Positions 1 to 8,563 of a stretch of DNA of 32,754 bases are shown here, one piece after another. The DNA is from an uncultured Clostridia bacterium (GTDB lineage: Bacteria > Bacillota > Clostridia > TANB77 > CAG-508), in NCBI GenBank assembly GCA_944387535.1, contig CALXFI010000012.1, forward strand, positions 1-32,754, read 5' to 3'. The notes below the pieces were generated by a model. The model saw only the letters and a list, made by a program, of their open reading frames with translations, made no database searches and was not told the DNA's origin. Positions within the stretch are counted from its first letter, which is position 1. Each line of letters starts with the position of its first letter. A program made the position numbers and the translations under genes.

Positions 1-61
1 CAATAAATAGGTTGTGAGGTTTAATATTGTTTTAACTACTTAATTTATTTTTCTACGTCAT

Positions 62-837
62 TACATTAATCGCTTACGATATATTAGAAGATTTCTAAAG
101 AGTGGAATATTAGAACAAGGAAAAGTGATAAAACCAGAAATGGGAACACCACAAGGAGGGATAATATCTCCAATATTAGGTAATATATATCTACATTTTG
201 TATTAGATGACTGGTTTGAAAAAGTAGTAGAAAGACCAAACAGAAGTATATGCAGGAATAGTAAGATATGCAGATGATAGTGTAGCATGTTTTCAATACA
301 AAGATGAAGCAGAAAAGTATTTAAGAAGTATAAAGAAAAGGTTATCTAAATTCGGATTAGAAGTATCAGAAAAAAAGACAAAGATAGTAGAATTTCGGAA
401 GATGTGCGATACAAAATAGGAAAAGGTAAGAAAAAAGAAAACCAGAAACATTTGATTTCTTAGGATTTACACATTATTGTAGTACAGGAAAGAAAGGACA
501 GTATAGAATGAAAAGGAAGACAAGCAGAAAGAAGTTTAAAGCAAAAGTACAAGAAATGAAACAGTGGTTAAGAAAAAGAATGCATTGCAAGGTATCAGAT
601 ACAATAAAACTATTGAACATAAAATTATTAGGTTATTATAGATACTATGGAATAACTGATAATACAAATAGCATAAGAGGATTTTATGAGATAACAGCAA
701 AAATGCTATACAAAACACTAAATAGAAGAACACAAAAGAATAAGTACAGTTATGAAGAATATTATAACAAAATACATAAGCAAATAATAAAGCCGAAAAT
801 ATATGTGAATATAGTAGAAATGTCACATGAAGTATGA
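62..837 (+). pseudogene. ltrA: Group II intron reverse transcriptase/maturase, frameshifted
   Basis: Three reading frames in series give one recognisable protein. The first (from 62 to about 248) contains the motif GTPQGG (143-160) followed by ISPILGNIY. The second (from 249) contains the catalytic YADD box (267-278) and ends at a stop near 417. The third (about 440 to 837) contains FDFLGFTHY and a basic maturase/X domain with GYYRYYGI. At least two frameshifts therefore break the gene, one near 240-250 and one near 420-440. The N-terminal fingers motifs RT0-RT4 are absent. Only the last 109 residues form a continuous frame with an ATG (508). Intact proteins of this family are roughly 420-600 residues and drive intron splicing and mobility; this one cannot. 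Confidence 0.85.
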
Positions 838-856
838 AAAAGAAGAATTATACAAA

Positions 857-928
857 GAGCCGTGTGCATTAGTAGCACAAGCACGGTTCTGTGAGGGTTG
901 TAGGCAGTGATGTCTACTTCTACTCGAC
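857..928 (+). ncRNA. Group II intron domains V and VI
   Basis: GAGCCGTG at 857-864 pairs with CACGGTTC at 882-889 and is followed by TGTGAGGG, the typical bacterial domain V context including the AGC triad at 858-860. The distal helix pairs poorly and the hairpin is about one base shorter than usual, so it may have decayed. Domain VI would be GTAGGCA (900-906) with TGTCTAC (911-917) around a GTGA loop. The intron then ends with CTACTCGAC at about 928. The exact splice position is inferred from the usual AY ending. Confidence 0.7.
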
Positions 929-1460
929 GTATATAATGACAGGAGAAGAAGAAACACCAGTAGAATATACAGCTCAAAAGTATTTTGATTTTACATTTAA
1001 TGAAGAAGATAAAACAGCACAGGTAACTGGAATTAATGAAAACTATAAATCTGATGATGGAGCTATACTTGATGGAAGTACAAAAATTACAAGTGTAGCT
1101 ATACCAAAAAGTGTTAAAAATGATAGTGGTGAAGATTACACAGTAACAGCAGTAGCAGTAGGAGCATTTTATGAATGTGGATTAGAAGAAGTAATTTTTC
1201 CAGATAGAGTAACAACAATAGGAAGTTCTGCATTTGATTCGTGTACAGGGCTAAGAGAACTAACTATACTAGGTAATGTACAAGAAATAGGAGGATATGC
1301 ATTTGCTAATTGTTATAACCTAGAAAAAATAATTTACTTAGGTACTCAAGAACCAAGTATTGAAGAAAATGCGTTTTATAATGTGCTTGCATCGGTACAG
1401 GTACCTAAAGAGTATTGTGATAAAATGTTTGGAAGCCTTCCTGTTGAATACTTAGACTAA
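929..1460 (+). pseudogene. BspA-like leucine-rich-repeat protein, 3' fragment
   Basis: The frame runs to TAA at 1458-1460 and encodes LRR_5 (BspA/TpLRR) repeats: ITSVAIPKSV, GAFYECGLEEVIFPD, IGSSAFDSCTGLRELTI, IGGYAFANCYNLEKI. Each has the alternation of a buried strand and the 'AF..C..L' turn typical of surface LRR proteins of gut and oral bacteria, which take part in adhesion. An open frame extends back to a GTG at 891, but 891-928 is intron domain V/VI, so that start is not real. The 5' exon lies outside the window or was lost with the intron 5' end. No promoter or ribosome site exists for the fragment. Confidence 0.8.
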
Positions 1461-1731
1461 AAGATAGAATAATAGAAATATTTAGAAATTGATAATAGGA
1501 TAGCATAGAAAGACTTAAAAGTTAGCTAAATGTTAAACAAAAATTTATATAAGGTTATTGGTATGGCTAGAACATTGTTATTAAGTGATATGTTGTTTTA
1601 TTGAAGAAATTAGTAAGCAGTAAGCAGAATAAAAATTTAATCTATCTTGCCTTCATTGAGAAAATAAAAATGGAGGTAAGATAGATAAAAAATATTTAGA
1701 AGAAAAAATATGTAAAAAAGAAAATTTTTAA
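1461..1731. other. Intergenic stretch without a recognisable gene
   Basis: No frame of useful length or protein similarity was recognised between the LRR fragment and the Rpn remnant. It holds a short tandem duplication of AGTAAGC near 1611-1626 and the inverted repeat at 1640-1686. Confidence 0.5.
1640..1686. repeat. Imperfect 18-bp inverted repeat
   Basis: The left arm (1640-1657) starts ATCTATCTTGCC and the right arm (1669-1686) ends GGTAAGATAGAT. The arms are complementary at 16 of 18 positions around an 11-base A-rich loop. No T tract follows on the plus strand, while a weak T-rich stretch follows on the minus strand, so it could be a minus-strand terminator or the end of a decayed mobile element beside the Rpn remnant. 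Confidence 0.55.
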
Positions 1732-1983
1732 AGAAAAAAAGAAGGGATAGAATACTTAAAAGGAGATGCAGAAACAAGAAGACTACAAGATTTAAGAGAC
1801 AGATGGAAAATGGACAGAACTAGTGAAATTAATTATGCTGCTAAAAAAGGAGAAAAATGTGCTAGAAAAGAAGGCAAAAAAGAAGAAAGAATAATTAGAG
1901 CTTTATTTAAAAATAATATGCTAGTAGAAGAAATAGCGTAAAAAAAGGTATTAAATTAGCAGAAGTTTAAAAAATAGTAAAAT
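1732..1983 (+). pseudogene. Rpn/PD-(D/E)XK transposase-nuclease, C-terminal remnant
   Basis: Frame 1741-1941 reads as the end of a recombination-promoting nuclease or PDDEXK_2 family transposase: YLKGDAETRRLQDLRDRW, then YAAKKGEKCARKEGKKEERI, then a short helix ending LVEEIA before TAA (1939-1941). The degenerate continuation KGIKLAEV resembles the usual C-terminal 'ISKITGLSIEEI' helix. These proteins normally have about 300 residues, with the nuclease core in the N-terminal half, which is missing here. There are stops before (1729-1731) and after, and there is no start codon context. It is a dead fragment in the same decayed block as the group II intron. Confidence 0.6.
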
Positions 1984-1990
1984 GTTAATA

Positions 1991-2017
1991 TGTTTTTTGG
2001 GACGGGGTCAAAAAACA
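1991..2017 (+). repeat. Hairpin repeat A, copy 1
   Basis: The arm TGTTTTTTG (1991-1999), the 9-base centre GGACGGGGT (2000-2008) and the arm CAAAAAACA (2009-2017) make a near-perfect hairpin. The GAC and GTC in the centre can pair as well. The same element occurs at 3833-3863 and 6039-6065 in the same orientation. It lies just upstream of the AAA-ATPase gene. Confidence 0.75.
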
Positions 2018-2053
2018 GCAAAATATAATGGAAAACTATAGGTGATTTTTCAC

Positions 2054-2082
2054 TTGCTTTTTAGGACCTAATATAGTAAAAT
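2054..2082 (+). promoter_or_regulatory. Promoter for the AAA-ATPase gene
   Basis: TTGCTT (2054-2059) and TAAAAT (2077-2082) are separated by 17 bases, and the gene starts about 50 bases downstream. The assignment rests on match to the sigma-A consensus only. Confidence 0.45.
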
Positions 2083-2132
2083 AAAACTGTAAAAGTAAAA
2101 GATAAAGGTTACTATGAAAGGAAGGTATGAAC

Positions 2133-3815
2133 ATGAAAAAATTACCTTATGGAATAAGTAATTACGAAGAATTAGTAAAAGATGGATATTACTATGTAGA
2201 TAAAACAAGATATATAGAACAATTAGAAAATTTAGCAGAAAAAAGAATAATATTTTTAAGACCAAGAAAGTTTGGAAAAACATTATTTACAAGTGTGCTT
2301 GAGAATTATTATGATGTAAAAAAACAAGATGAATTTAATATGTTATTTAAAGATACTTATATTGGTAAAAATCCAACTAAGCTAAAAAATAGTTATCACA
2401 TATTAAGATTTAATTTTTCTGGAATAAATACAAAAGATGAAGAAACAACGATGAAAGGATTTAAAGAAAAAGTGTCTATTTCTATAGAGGGATTCGTAAA
2501 AAGATATGGAATAGATTTCTATGTAAATCCGGATCTAACATCAGAGGGCTTACTTAGTAGTTTAATAGAAGCATTTAAAATACAAAAGGCTGGAGAAAAA
2601 ATATATGTCATCATAGATGAATATGACCATTTCGCTAATGAATTGTTAGGATTTAGACCAGACCAATTTAAAAATCTTGTATCAAAAAATGGATGGGTAA
2701 GAAAATGGTATGAAATATTAAAAGAAGGAACAGAAAGTGTAGTTGATAGAATATTTATAACAGGAGTAGCACCTATAACATTAGATAGTATGACATCAGG
2801 ATTTAACATAGCATCTGATAAAACACAAGATCCAAGATTTAATGAAATGATGGGATTTACTAAAGAAGAATTAATAAAACTAATGGAAGTACAAGAAATA
2901 GAAAAAGATGAGCAAGAAAAATTATTACCAATAATGAAAGAAAATTACGATGGATATAAATTTTCAATAGATGCAAAAGAAAGAATATATAATTCAAATA
3001 TGTGCTTGTATTTTCTAACTTCATATTTGGATTTTGGAAAAGTACCAGAAAAATTAGTAGATGTAAATATAGCAAGTGACTATAATAAAATAGGAAATAT
3101 GCTAACACTTTGTAAAAATGAAAACAGACTAGATATAATAGAAAAAACAATATCAGGAGAAGGAATATTAACAGATATAGTACAAAAGTTTAATCCAGCA
3201 ATAGAGTTTGGAGAAAGAGAATTAGTATCTATGTTATATTATTTGGGATATTTAACAATAGAAGATGAAGTTGCAGGTTATCCAAAATTAAACATACCTA
3301 ATAAAGTCATGAAAGAAATATATTCTGAATATTTCTTAAAAATATTAGATGAAGAAGAAAATTTAAAAATAGATAGTACTTATTATACACAAATAGGAGT
3401 GGAAATAGCATTAGAAGGAAAAATAGATAAAGCAATAGAATTATTACAAAAATACTTAAAGAATTTATCAAACAGAGATTATATAAAGTTTGATGAAAAA
3501 TATGTAAAATTAATCTTTTATTGTATAGCAATGAATTTAAAAATATATATAGTAAAATCAGAAATGGAGTTAGAGCGAGAATATCCAGATATAGTATTAA
3601 TACCAAGAGAAAGAAATAAAGGATATAATTCTGTAATGATAGAATTCAAATATTTAAAAAAATCAGAGGAGAATAAGTTATCTGAAAAACAAAAGGAAGC
3701 AAAAGAGCAAATAGAAAGATATAGCAATACAGAAGAAATGAAATCATTAAAGAAACTAAATAAATATACAGTAGTTGCAGTAAATGATAAAATATATGTT
3801 CAGAATATAAAATAA
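2133..3815 (+). CDS. AAA-ATPase-like protein with C-terminal PD-(D/E)XK domain
   Basis: The protein has 560 residues. The N-terminal half is an AAA-ATPase-like domain (PF09820 type): YGISNYEEL and YYYVDKTRYI near the start, the family's atypical P-loop FLRPRKFGKT, and a Walker B YVIIDEYDHF. The middle contains ITGVAPITLDSMTSGFNI, typical of the family. The C-terminus carries YPDIVLIPRE followed by SVMIEFKYLK, the spacing of a PD-(D/E)XK nuclease fold (PDDEXK_9 type). Members are abundant, often multicopy, in gut anaerobes and their biological role is not established. ATG 2133 is preferred over ATG 2127 because AAAGGAAGG (2117-2125) then sits at 7 bases. The gene is intact although its left neighbours are decayed, and repeat A copies flank it on both sides. 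Confidence 0.85.
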   Translation: MKKLPYGISNYEELVKDGYYYVDKTRYIEQLENLAEKRIIFLRPRKFGKTLFTSVLENYYDVKKQDEFNMLFKDTYIGKNPTKLKNSYHILRFNFSGINTKDEETTMKGFKEKVSISIEGFVKRYGIDFYVNPDLTSEGLLSSLIEAFKIQKAGEKIYVIIDEYDHFANELLGFRPDQFKNLVSKNGWVRKWYEILKEGTESVVDRIFITGVAPITLDSMTSGFNIASDKTQDPRFNEMMGFTKEELIKLMEVQEIEKDEQEKLLPIMKENYDGYKFSIDAKERIYNSNMCLYFLTSYLDFGKVPEKLVDVNIASDYNKIGNMLTLCKNENRLDIIEKTISGEGILTDIVQKFNPAIEFGERELVSMLYYLGYLTIEDEVAGYPKLNIPNKVMKEIYSEYFLKILDEEENLKIDSTYYTQIGVEIALEGKIDKAIELLQKYLKNLSNRDYIKFDEKYVKLIFYCIAMNLKIYIVKSEMELEREYPDIVLIPRERNKGYNSVMIEFKYLKKSEENKLSEKQKEAKEQIERYSNTEEMKSLKKLNKYTVVAVNDKIYVQNIK

Positions 3816-3832
3816 AAAACTTGTTTTATGAT

Positions 3833-3863
3833 ACTGTTTTTTGGGACGGGGTCAAAAAACAGT
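3833..3863 (+). repeat. Hairpin repeat A, copy 2
   Basis: The arm ACTGTTTTTTG (3833-3843) pairs perfectly over 11 bases with CAAAAAACAGT (3853-3863) around the centre GGACGGGGT. It lies 18 bases after the AAA-ATPase stop codon, in direct orientation to copy 1, and could also act as a weak terminator. Confidence 0.8.
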
Positions 3864-3910
3864 AGAAAGTAATAGTAAGTAAGAATAGTTATGTTTTTAA
3901 GAAAAAATTG

Positions 3911-3939
3911 AAAAGAGTACTTGAAATGTACTCTTTTTT
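3911..3939 (+). terminator. Intrinsic terminator upstream of pgk
   Basis: AAAAGAGTAC (3911-3920) pairs with GTACTCTTTT (3928-3937) around a 7-base loop, and the T tract continues to 3939. It separates the accessory block from the glycolytic operon. Confidence 0.8.
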
Positions 3940-3967
3940 GTTATAAAATAGGTTTGTCTAATAAAAT
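3938..3967 (+). promoter_or_regulatory. Possible pgk operon promoter
   Basis: TTGTTA (3938-3943) and TAAAAT (3962-3967) with an 18-base spacer lie directly after the terminator and about 50 bases before pgk. The match is moderate. Confidence 0.35.
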
Positions 3968-4015
3968 AAGGAAAATTGTGTAAACTAATAAAAGAAATAA
4001 AGGAGGAATTTAAAA

Positions 4016-5200
4016 ATGAGTAAAAAGACAGTAAGAGACATTGATTTGAAAGGAAAAAAAGTCTTAGTTAGATGTGACTTTAATGTACCATTAGATGAAA
4101 ATAGAAATATTACTGACAATACAAGAATAGTAGCTGCATTACCAACTATAAAATATTTACTAGAAAATAATTGCAGTGTTATTTTATGCTCTCACTTAGG
4201 AAGACCAAAAGGAGAATTTAAGCCAGAATTTTCTTTAGCACCAGTAGCAAAAGAATTATCAAGATTATTAGGTAAAGAAGTAATAATGGCAAAAGACGTA
4301 ATAGGAGAAGATGCAAAAACAAAAGCAGCTAATTTAAAACCAGGAGAAATATTATTATTAGAAAATGTTAGATTCCATAGAGAAGAAACAGATAATGATC
4401 CAGAATTTAGTAAAGCTTTAGCAAGCATGGCAGAAGTATATGTAAATGATGCGTTTGGTGCAGCTCATAGAGCACATGCATCAACAGTAGGAGTAGCAGC
4501 ATACTTACCAGCAGTATCAGGATTCTTAATTGAAAAAGAATTAAAATTCTTAGGAGAAGCTTTAGATAATCCAGTAAGACCATTTATGGCAATATTAGGA
4601 GGAGCAAAAGTATCTGATAAAATAGGAGTAATAGATAGCTTACTAGAAAAAGTAGACACATTAATGATAGGTGGAGGAATGGCTTATACATTCTTTAAAG
4701 CACAAGGATATAGTGTAGGAAACTCAATGTGTGAGGAAGATAAATTAGACTTAGCAAGAGAATTAATGCAAAAAGCAAAAGACAGAGGAGTAAAATTAAT
4801 GCTTCCAGTAGACACTAGAGTAGGAAAAGAATTTAAACCAGATACAGAAAGCAAGACTGTTGCTTGGACAGAAATTCCAGATGGATGGGAAGGATTTGAT
4901 ATTGGAGAAAAAACAATAGAAATGTTCTCAGAAGAATTAAAGAAAGCAAAAACAGTAGTATGGAACGGACCACTTGGATTATTTGAATTTGACCAATTTG
5001 CAAAAGGAACAAATGCAATAGCAAAAGTATTATCAGAATTAGATGCAACAACAATAATAGGTGGTGGAGACTCAGCAGCAGCAGTAAGAAAAGCAGGACT
5101 TCAAGATAAAATGACACATATATCAACAGGAGGAGGAGCATCACTAGAATTCTTAGAAGGTAAAAAATTACCAGGAATAGAATGTTTACAAGATAAATAG
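4016..5200 (+). CDS. pgk: Phosphoglycerate kinase
   Basis: This cytosolic glycolytic enzyme transfers phosphate from 1,3-bisphosphoglycerate to ADP. The 394 residues match the usual bacterial length. Substrate-binding motifs are present in order: [21 protein letters not shown] near the N-terminus, [32 protein letters not shown], then in the nucleotide domain [20 protein letters not shown] and the ADP loop [10 protein letters not shown] with [22 protein letters not shown] lies 9 bases before the ATG. It is the first gene of pgk-tpiA-gpmI. In many Clostridia gapA precedes pgk; here the upstream neighbour is the AAA-ATPase gene instead. Confidence 0.98.
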   Translation: MSKKTVRDIDLKGKKVLVRCDFNVPLDENRNITDNTRIVAALPTIKYLLENNCSVILCSHLGRPKGEFKPEFSLAPVAKELSRLLGKEVIMAKDVIGEDAKTKAANLKPGEILLLENVRFHREETDNDPEFSKALASMAEVYVNDAFGAAHRAHASTVGVAAYLPAVSGFLIEKELKFLGEALDNPVRPFMAILGGAKVSDKIGVIDSLLEKVDTLMIGGGMAYTFFKAQGYSVGNSMCEEDKLDLARELMQKAKDRGVKLMLPVDTRVGKEFKPDTESKTVAWTEIPDGWEGFDIGEKTIEMFSEELKKAKTVVWNGPLGLFEFDQFAKGTNAIAKVLSELDATTIIGGGDSAAAVRKAGLQDKMTHISTGGGASLEFLEGKKLPGIECLQDK

Positions 5201-5208
5201 AATAAAAA

Positions 5209-5237
5209 TTAAGGGGAATAGAAAAACTTCCCCTTAA
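5209..5237 (+). terminator. Stem-loop between pgk and tpiA
   Basis: TTAAGGGGAA (5209-5218) pairs perfectly with TTCCCCTTAA (5228-5237). The following sequence is not T-rich, so it is more likely a partial attenuator or an RNA stabiliser or processing site within the operon than a full terminator. Confidence 0.5.
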
Positions 5238-5283
5238 AATCATGAATACATGAATAATTAAAGAAAAGAGAGGAAGAATTATT

Positions 5284-6036
5284 ATGAGAAGAAAAGTAAT
5301 AGCGGGAAATTGGAAAATGAATATGCTTCCAGGAGAAGCAATAGAATTTATAAATGAATTAACACCACTTGTAAAAGATACAGAAAATGAAGTAATATTA
5401 TGCGTTCCATATACAGATTTGTTTTACGCTTTACTTACAGCACAAAATACAAATATAAAAATAGGAGCACAAAATATGCATTTTGAAGAAGCAGGAGCAT
5501 ATACTGGTGAAGTTTCAGGAAAAATGTTAAAATCAATAAATGTAGAATATGTAATAATAGGACACTCAGAAAGAAGAGAGTATTTTGCAGAAACAGACGA
5601 AACAGTAAATAAAAAAGTAAAAGCAGCATTTAAATATGGATTAAAACCAATAGTATGTGTTGGAGAAACATTAGAAGAAAGAGAAGCAGGTAAAACTGTA
5701 GATAAAATTACAAAGCAAACAGAACTTGCATTAGAAGGATTAACAAACGAACAAGTAGAAAATACAATAATAGCTTATGAACCAATTTGGGCAATAGGAA
5801 CAGGAAAAACAGCAACAAGTGAGGATGCAAATAATTCTATAAAGGAAATAAGAAATAAAATTGGAGAAATCTATGGACAAGAGACAGCATCTAGAGTTAT
5901 AATACAGTATGGCGGAAGTGTTAAGTCATCAAATGCAAAAGAACTATTCAGTATGTCAGATATTGACGGAGGATTAGTTGGAGGAGCAAGCTTAAAGGCA
6001 GAAGAATTTAGTAAAATAGTAAATTATGATAAATAA
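5284..6036 (+). CDS. tpiA: Triosephosphate isomerase
   Basis: This enzyme interconverts dihydroxyacetone phosphate and glyceraldehyde 3-phosphate. The 250-residue TIM barrel has all catalytic residues: Lys11 in GNWKMN, His94 in IIGHSERR and Glu166 in AYEPIWAIGTGKT, which runs into the mobile loop 6. The phosphate-binding YGGSV and GLVGGASL motifs lie near the C-terminus. An AGAGAGGAAG ribosome site precedes the ATG. It lies 83 bases after pgk and 70 bases before gpmI, as expected for a glycolytic operon. Confidence 0.98.
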   Translation: MRRKVIAGNWKMNMLPGEAIEFINELTPLVKDTENEVILCVPYTDLFYALLTAQNTNIKIGAQNMHFEEAGAYTGEVSGKMLKSINVEYVIIGHSERREYFAETDETVNKKVKAAFKYGLKPIVCVGETLEEREAGKTVDKITKQTELALEGLTNEQVENTIIAYEPIWAIGTGKTATSEDANNSIKEIRNKIGEIYGQETASRVIIQYGGSVKSSNAKELFSMSDIDGGLVGGASLKAEEFSKIVNYDK

Positions 6037-6038
6037 GT

Positions 6039-6065
6039 TGTTTTTTAGGACGGGGTCAAAAAACA
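6039..6065 (+). repeat. Hairpin repeat A, copy 3
   Basis: This copy has the same arms as at 1991 and 3833 with one substitution (A at 6047, where the other copies have G), around the GGACGGGGT centre. It begins 2 bases after the tpiA stop codon, so an operon junction has taken up the element. Confidence 0.75.
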
Positions 6066-6106
6066 GCAAAAAACAGTTTCAAAAAGAAAAGGATGGTAGA
6101 AAATAA

Positions 6107-7648
6107 ATGAAAGATAAACTAACGATGCTAATGATATTAGATGGATTTGGAGATAATCCAAATAAAGATGGAAATGCTATAAAATTAGCAAAGACACCCA
6201 ATATAGATAAATTAATGAAAAAATATCCAAATACAGATATAAGAACAAGTGGATTGGCAGTAGGTTTGCCAGAAGGACAAATGGGAAATTCTGAAGTAGG
6301 ACATACAAATATAGGAGCAGGAAGAATTGTATATCAAGAATTAACAAGAATAACAAAATCAATTGAAAATGGAGATTTCTTTACTAATCCAGAATTTATT
6401 GCAGCAATTGAAAACTGTAAAAAAAATCATTCTAAATTACACATTTTAGGATTACTTTCAGATGGAGGAGTTCATAGCCATATTCGTCATCTATATGGAT
6501 TATTAGAAATGGCTAAAAGAAGAGATTTTGAAGATGTATATGTACATTGTTTCTTAGATGGAAGAGATACTCCACCAGCATCAGCAGAAAGTTATATTAT
6601 AAAATTACAAGATAAAATGCAAGAAAAAGGAGTAGGAAAAATAGCAACTATATCTGGTAGATTTTATAGTATGGATAGAGATAAAAGATGGGAAAGAGTT
6701 AAAAAATCTTATGATGCAATGGTAAATGGTGTTGGAAATAAGGCAGGAAGCGCAATAGGTGCAATAGAAGATTCTTATCAAAAAGAAGTATTTGATGAAT
6801 TTGTAGAGCCAACAATAATTTGTAATGGAGATACACCAGTAGCACAAATAGAAAAAAATGACTCAGTAATATTCTTTAACTTTAGACCAGATAGAGCAAG
6901 ACAAATAACAAGAGCTTTAGTAGATCCAGAATTTGATGGATTTGAAACTAAAAAAGACTTGAATTTATATTTCGTATGTTTTACAAGTTATGATGAAACA
7001 ATGCCAAATGTTCATATAGCATTTAAAAAAGAAACATTAAAAAATACATTTGGAGAATATATTAGTAAAAAAGGCTATACACAACTTAGAATTGCAGAAA
7101 CTGAAAAATATGCACATGTTACATTTTTCTTTAATGGAGGAGAAGAAAAACAATATCTTGGAGAAGATAGAATATTAGTACCATCTCCAAAAGTAGAAAC
7201 ATATGATATGAAACCTGAAATGAGTGCATATGAGGTAACAGATAAAGTATTAGAAGCAATATCAGAAGATAAATATGATTGTATAATATTAAATTATGCA
7301 AATACTGATATGGTAGGACATACTGGAAGTTTACCAGCAGCAATAAAAGCAGTAGAAGCTGTCGACGAGTGTGTAGGAAAAGTAGTAAAACTAGTAGAAT
7401 CCAAAAAGGGAAACTTAATTATAACAGCAGACCATGGAAATGCTGAACAAATGATAGACTATAAAACAGGAGAACCACATACTGCACATACAACAAATCC
7501 AGTACCATTAATATTAGTAACAAGTAATAAAAAACTAAAACTAAAAAATGATGGAAAATTAGCAGATTTAGCACCAACAATGCTTGACTTAATGCATCTT
7601 GAGAAACCAGAAGAAATGACTGGAATAAGTTTATTAGACGAGGAATAA
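6107..7648 (+). CDS. gpmI: Phosphoglycerate mutase, cofactor-independent
   Basis: This Mn-dependent enzyme of the alkaline phosphatase superfamily converts 3- to 2-phosphoglycerate. The 513 residues match the family. Metal and phosphoserine motifs are complete: LDGFG with Asp12, MGNSEVGH with nucleophile Ser62, [66 protein letters not shown] and [18 protein letters not shown] precedes the ATG. It continues the pgk-tpiA operon and is followed after 4 bases by the YezG-like gene, so the two are probably co-transcribed. Confidence 0.98.
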   Translation: MKDKLTMLMILDGFGDNPNKDGNAIKLAKTPNIDKLMKKYPNTDIRTSGLAVGLPEGQMGNSEVGHTNIGAGRIVYQELTRITKSIENGDFFTNPEFIAAIENCKKNHSKLHILGLLSDGGVHSHIRHLYGLLEMAKRRDFEDVYVHCFLDGRDTPPASAESYIIKLQDKMQEKGVGKIATISGRFYSMDRDKRWERVKKSYDAMVNGVGNKAGSAIGAIEDSYQKEVFDEFVEPTIICNGDTPVAQIEKNDSVIFFNFRPDRARQITRALVDPEFDGFETKKDLNLYFVCFTSYDETMPNVHIAFKKETLKNTFGEYISKKGYTQLRIAETEKYAHVTFFFNGGEEKQYLGEDRILVPSPKVETYDMKPEMSAYEVTDKVLEAISEDKYDCIILNYANTDMVGHTGSLPAAIKAVEAVDECVGKVVKLVESKKGNLIITADHGNAEQMIDYKTGEPHTAHTTNPVPLILVTSNKKLKLKNDGKLADLAPTMLDLMHLEKPEEMTGISLLDEE

Positions 7649-7652
7649 AAGT

Positions 7653-8465
7653 ATGTTAAATCACACAAAGAAAATAAAAGAGATATACGAAGATATACAG
7701 AAAAAATTGTATTATATGATACCAGAAAAATGGGATAAACTATTCTTATATAGCTCAGTAATAGATATGCCTAATGGAGAAAAAAAAGGAGAATTATACT
7801 TCTATTATATTCCAAAAGGAATACTAAAAAAGAAACCTGTTAATGTATATGAAATACCAAATAAATTTAATTTAGACGAAAATGATTATTTAAAACTAGT
7901 TAGTGTTTTGTATGCAAAAATAAAACAGCTAAGAGAAGAATTTAGAAAATCAGAAACAGGACAATTGTGGTCAAATATAACAATGTCAATTCAAAATACA
8001 AAATTCAAAGTAGAATATAACTATGAGGATTTAAACAATAGTGAATTTAATAGTTATGAAAGACATATAATATGGAGATATGAATATTTAGGAATTGGCG
8101 AAGAACAAGTAAATAAGAAAGATAAAGAAATCTTAAAAAGATATTTATTAGGACCAAAAACAATAAGAAGAAAAGAAACATATGAAACAGGTATTTATAT
8201 AAGAGATATAGAAAATAAAATAGCATATAATACAGATGAAGCAAGTAATAATAGTAATAGAAATGAAAATAATAATATAAGTGAAGATAGTAATAATTTC
8301 GCTATTAATAATGGTGGCAATGAAGAGAAGGAAGAAATAGAAAAAGAAAAGACTAAAAAGAAGCCACATAGAAAAAATCAATTATTATTATCAGAAGAAC
8401 AGATAAAAGAATATGAAGAACAACGTAAAAGAAATAAGACAGATATAGATAATAGAAAATATTAA
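7653..8465 (+). CDS. YezG-family (DUF600) immunity-like protein with disordered tail
   Basis: Residues 1 to about 165 resemble the YezG/DUF600 family: an opening helix IYEDIQKKLYYMIPEKWDKL, then LYFYYIPKG, a helix LYAKIKQLREEF and the closing block YERHIIWRYEYLGIG. Family members are immunity proteins paired with LXG/WXG-type nuclease toxins such as Bacillus YeeF. Residues about 190-270 are an Asn/Ser-rich then Glu/Lys-rich low-complexity tail that I do not know from typical YezG proteins. No toxin gene is in the window. The start lies 4 bases after gpmI, with a weak GAGG inside the gpmI end, so it is probably translated with that gene. Domain assignment is from recalled family motifs. Confidence 0.65.
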   Translation: MLNHTKKIKEIYEDIQKKLYYMIPEKWDKLFLYSSVIDMPNGEKKGELYFYYIPKGILKKKPVNVYEIPNKFNLDENDYLKLVSVLYAKIKQLREEFRKSETGQLWSNITMSIQNTKFKVEYNYEDLNNSEFNSYERHIIWRYEYLGIGEEQVNKKDKEILKRYLLGPKTIRRKETYETGIYIRDIENKIAYNTDEASNNSNRNENNNISEDSNNFAINNGGNEEKEEIEKEKTKKKPHRKNQLLLSEEQIKEYEEQRKRNKTDIDNRKY

Positions 8466-8488
8466 ATAAAGAATAAAATTTAAAGTTG

Positions 8489-8519
8489 TTAACTTTTAGG
8501 CTGAAACCTAAAATATAAT
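8489..8519 (+). promoter_or_regulatory. Promoter with dyad in its spacer, ahead of the IscU-like gene
   Basis: TATAAT (8514-8519) is a consensus -10. A possible -35 is TTAACT (8489-8494), giving a 19-base spacer filled by the perfect inverted repeat TTTTAGG (8494-8500) and CCTAAAA (8507-8513). Long spacers holding a dyad are typical of MerR-type activated promoters; that regulator class is inference only. The dyad could alternatively be a weak terminator for the upstream operon. Confidence 0.45.
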
Positions 8520-8563
8520 AAATATAAGTAGAAAAAACTTAAGTAATGAAAGGAGCAATTAAA

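Larger units (their letters stand above)
62..928 (+). mobile_element. Group II intron remnant, 5'-truncated, 3' end preserved
   Basis: The stretch carries the second half of a group II intron: palm and maturase parts of the reverse transcriptase, then a domain V-like hairpin at 857-897 and a domain VI-like hairpin ending in CTACTCGAC at 928. No domain I-IV RNA and no N-terminal reverse transcriptase motifs are visible upstream, so the 5' half is missing, although positions 1-60 are too short to fix the break. Loss of the 5' end is the usual result of incomplete target-primed reverse transcription (known for the class). The sequence after 928 reads as a leucine-rich-repeat protein, so the intron end abuts its 3' exon. 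The element is dead: it cannot splice without its 5' part, and its protein is frameshifted. Confidence 0.8.

Noticed and set aside
891..928. GTG start at 891 for the leucine-rich-repeat frame
   Set aside because: These bases are group II intron domain V/VI sequence; the open frame through them is accidental.
4833..5243. Minus-strand open frame of 136 residues
   Set aside because: It is a leucine-rich shadow of pgk.
8546..8563. Upstream ATG of the IscU-like gene
   Set aside because: There is no ribosome site before it, while AAAGGAG within this stretch serves the ATG at 8564.
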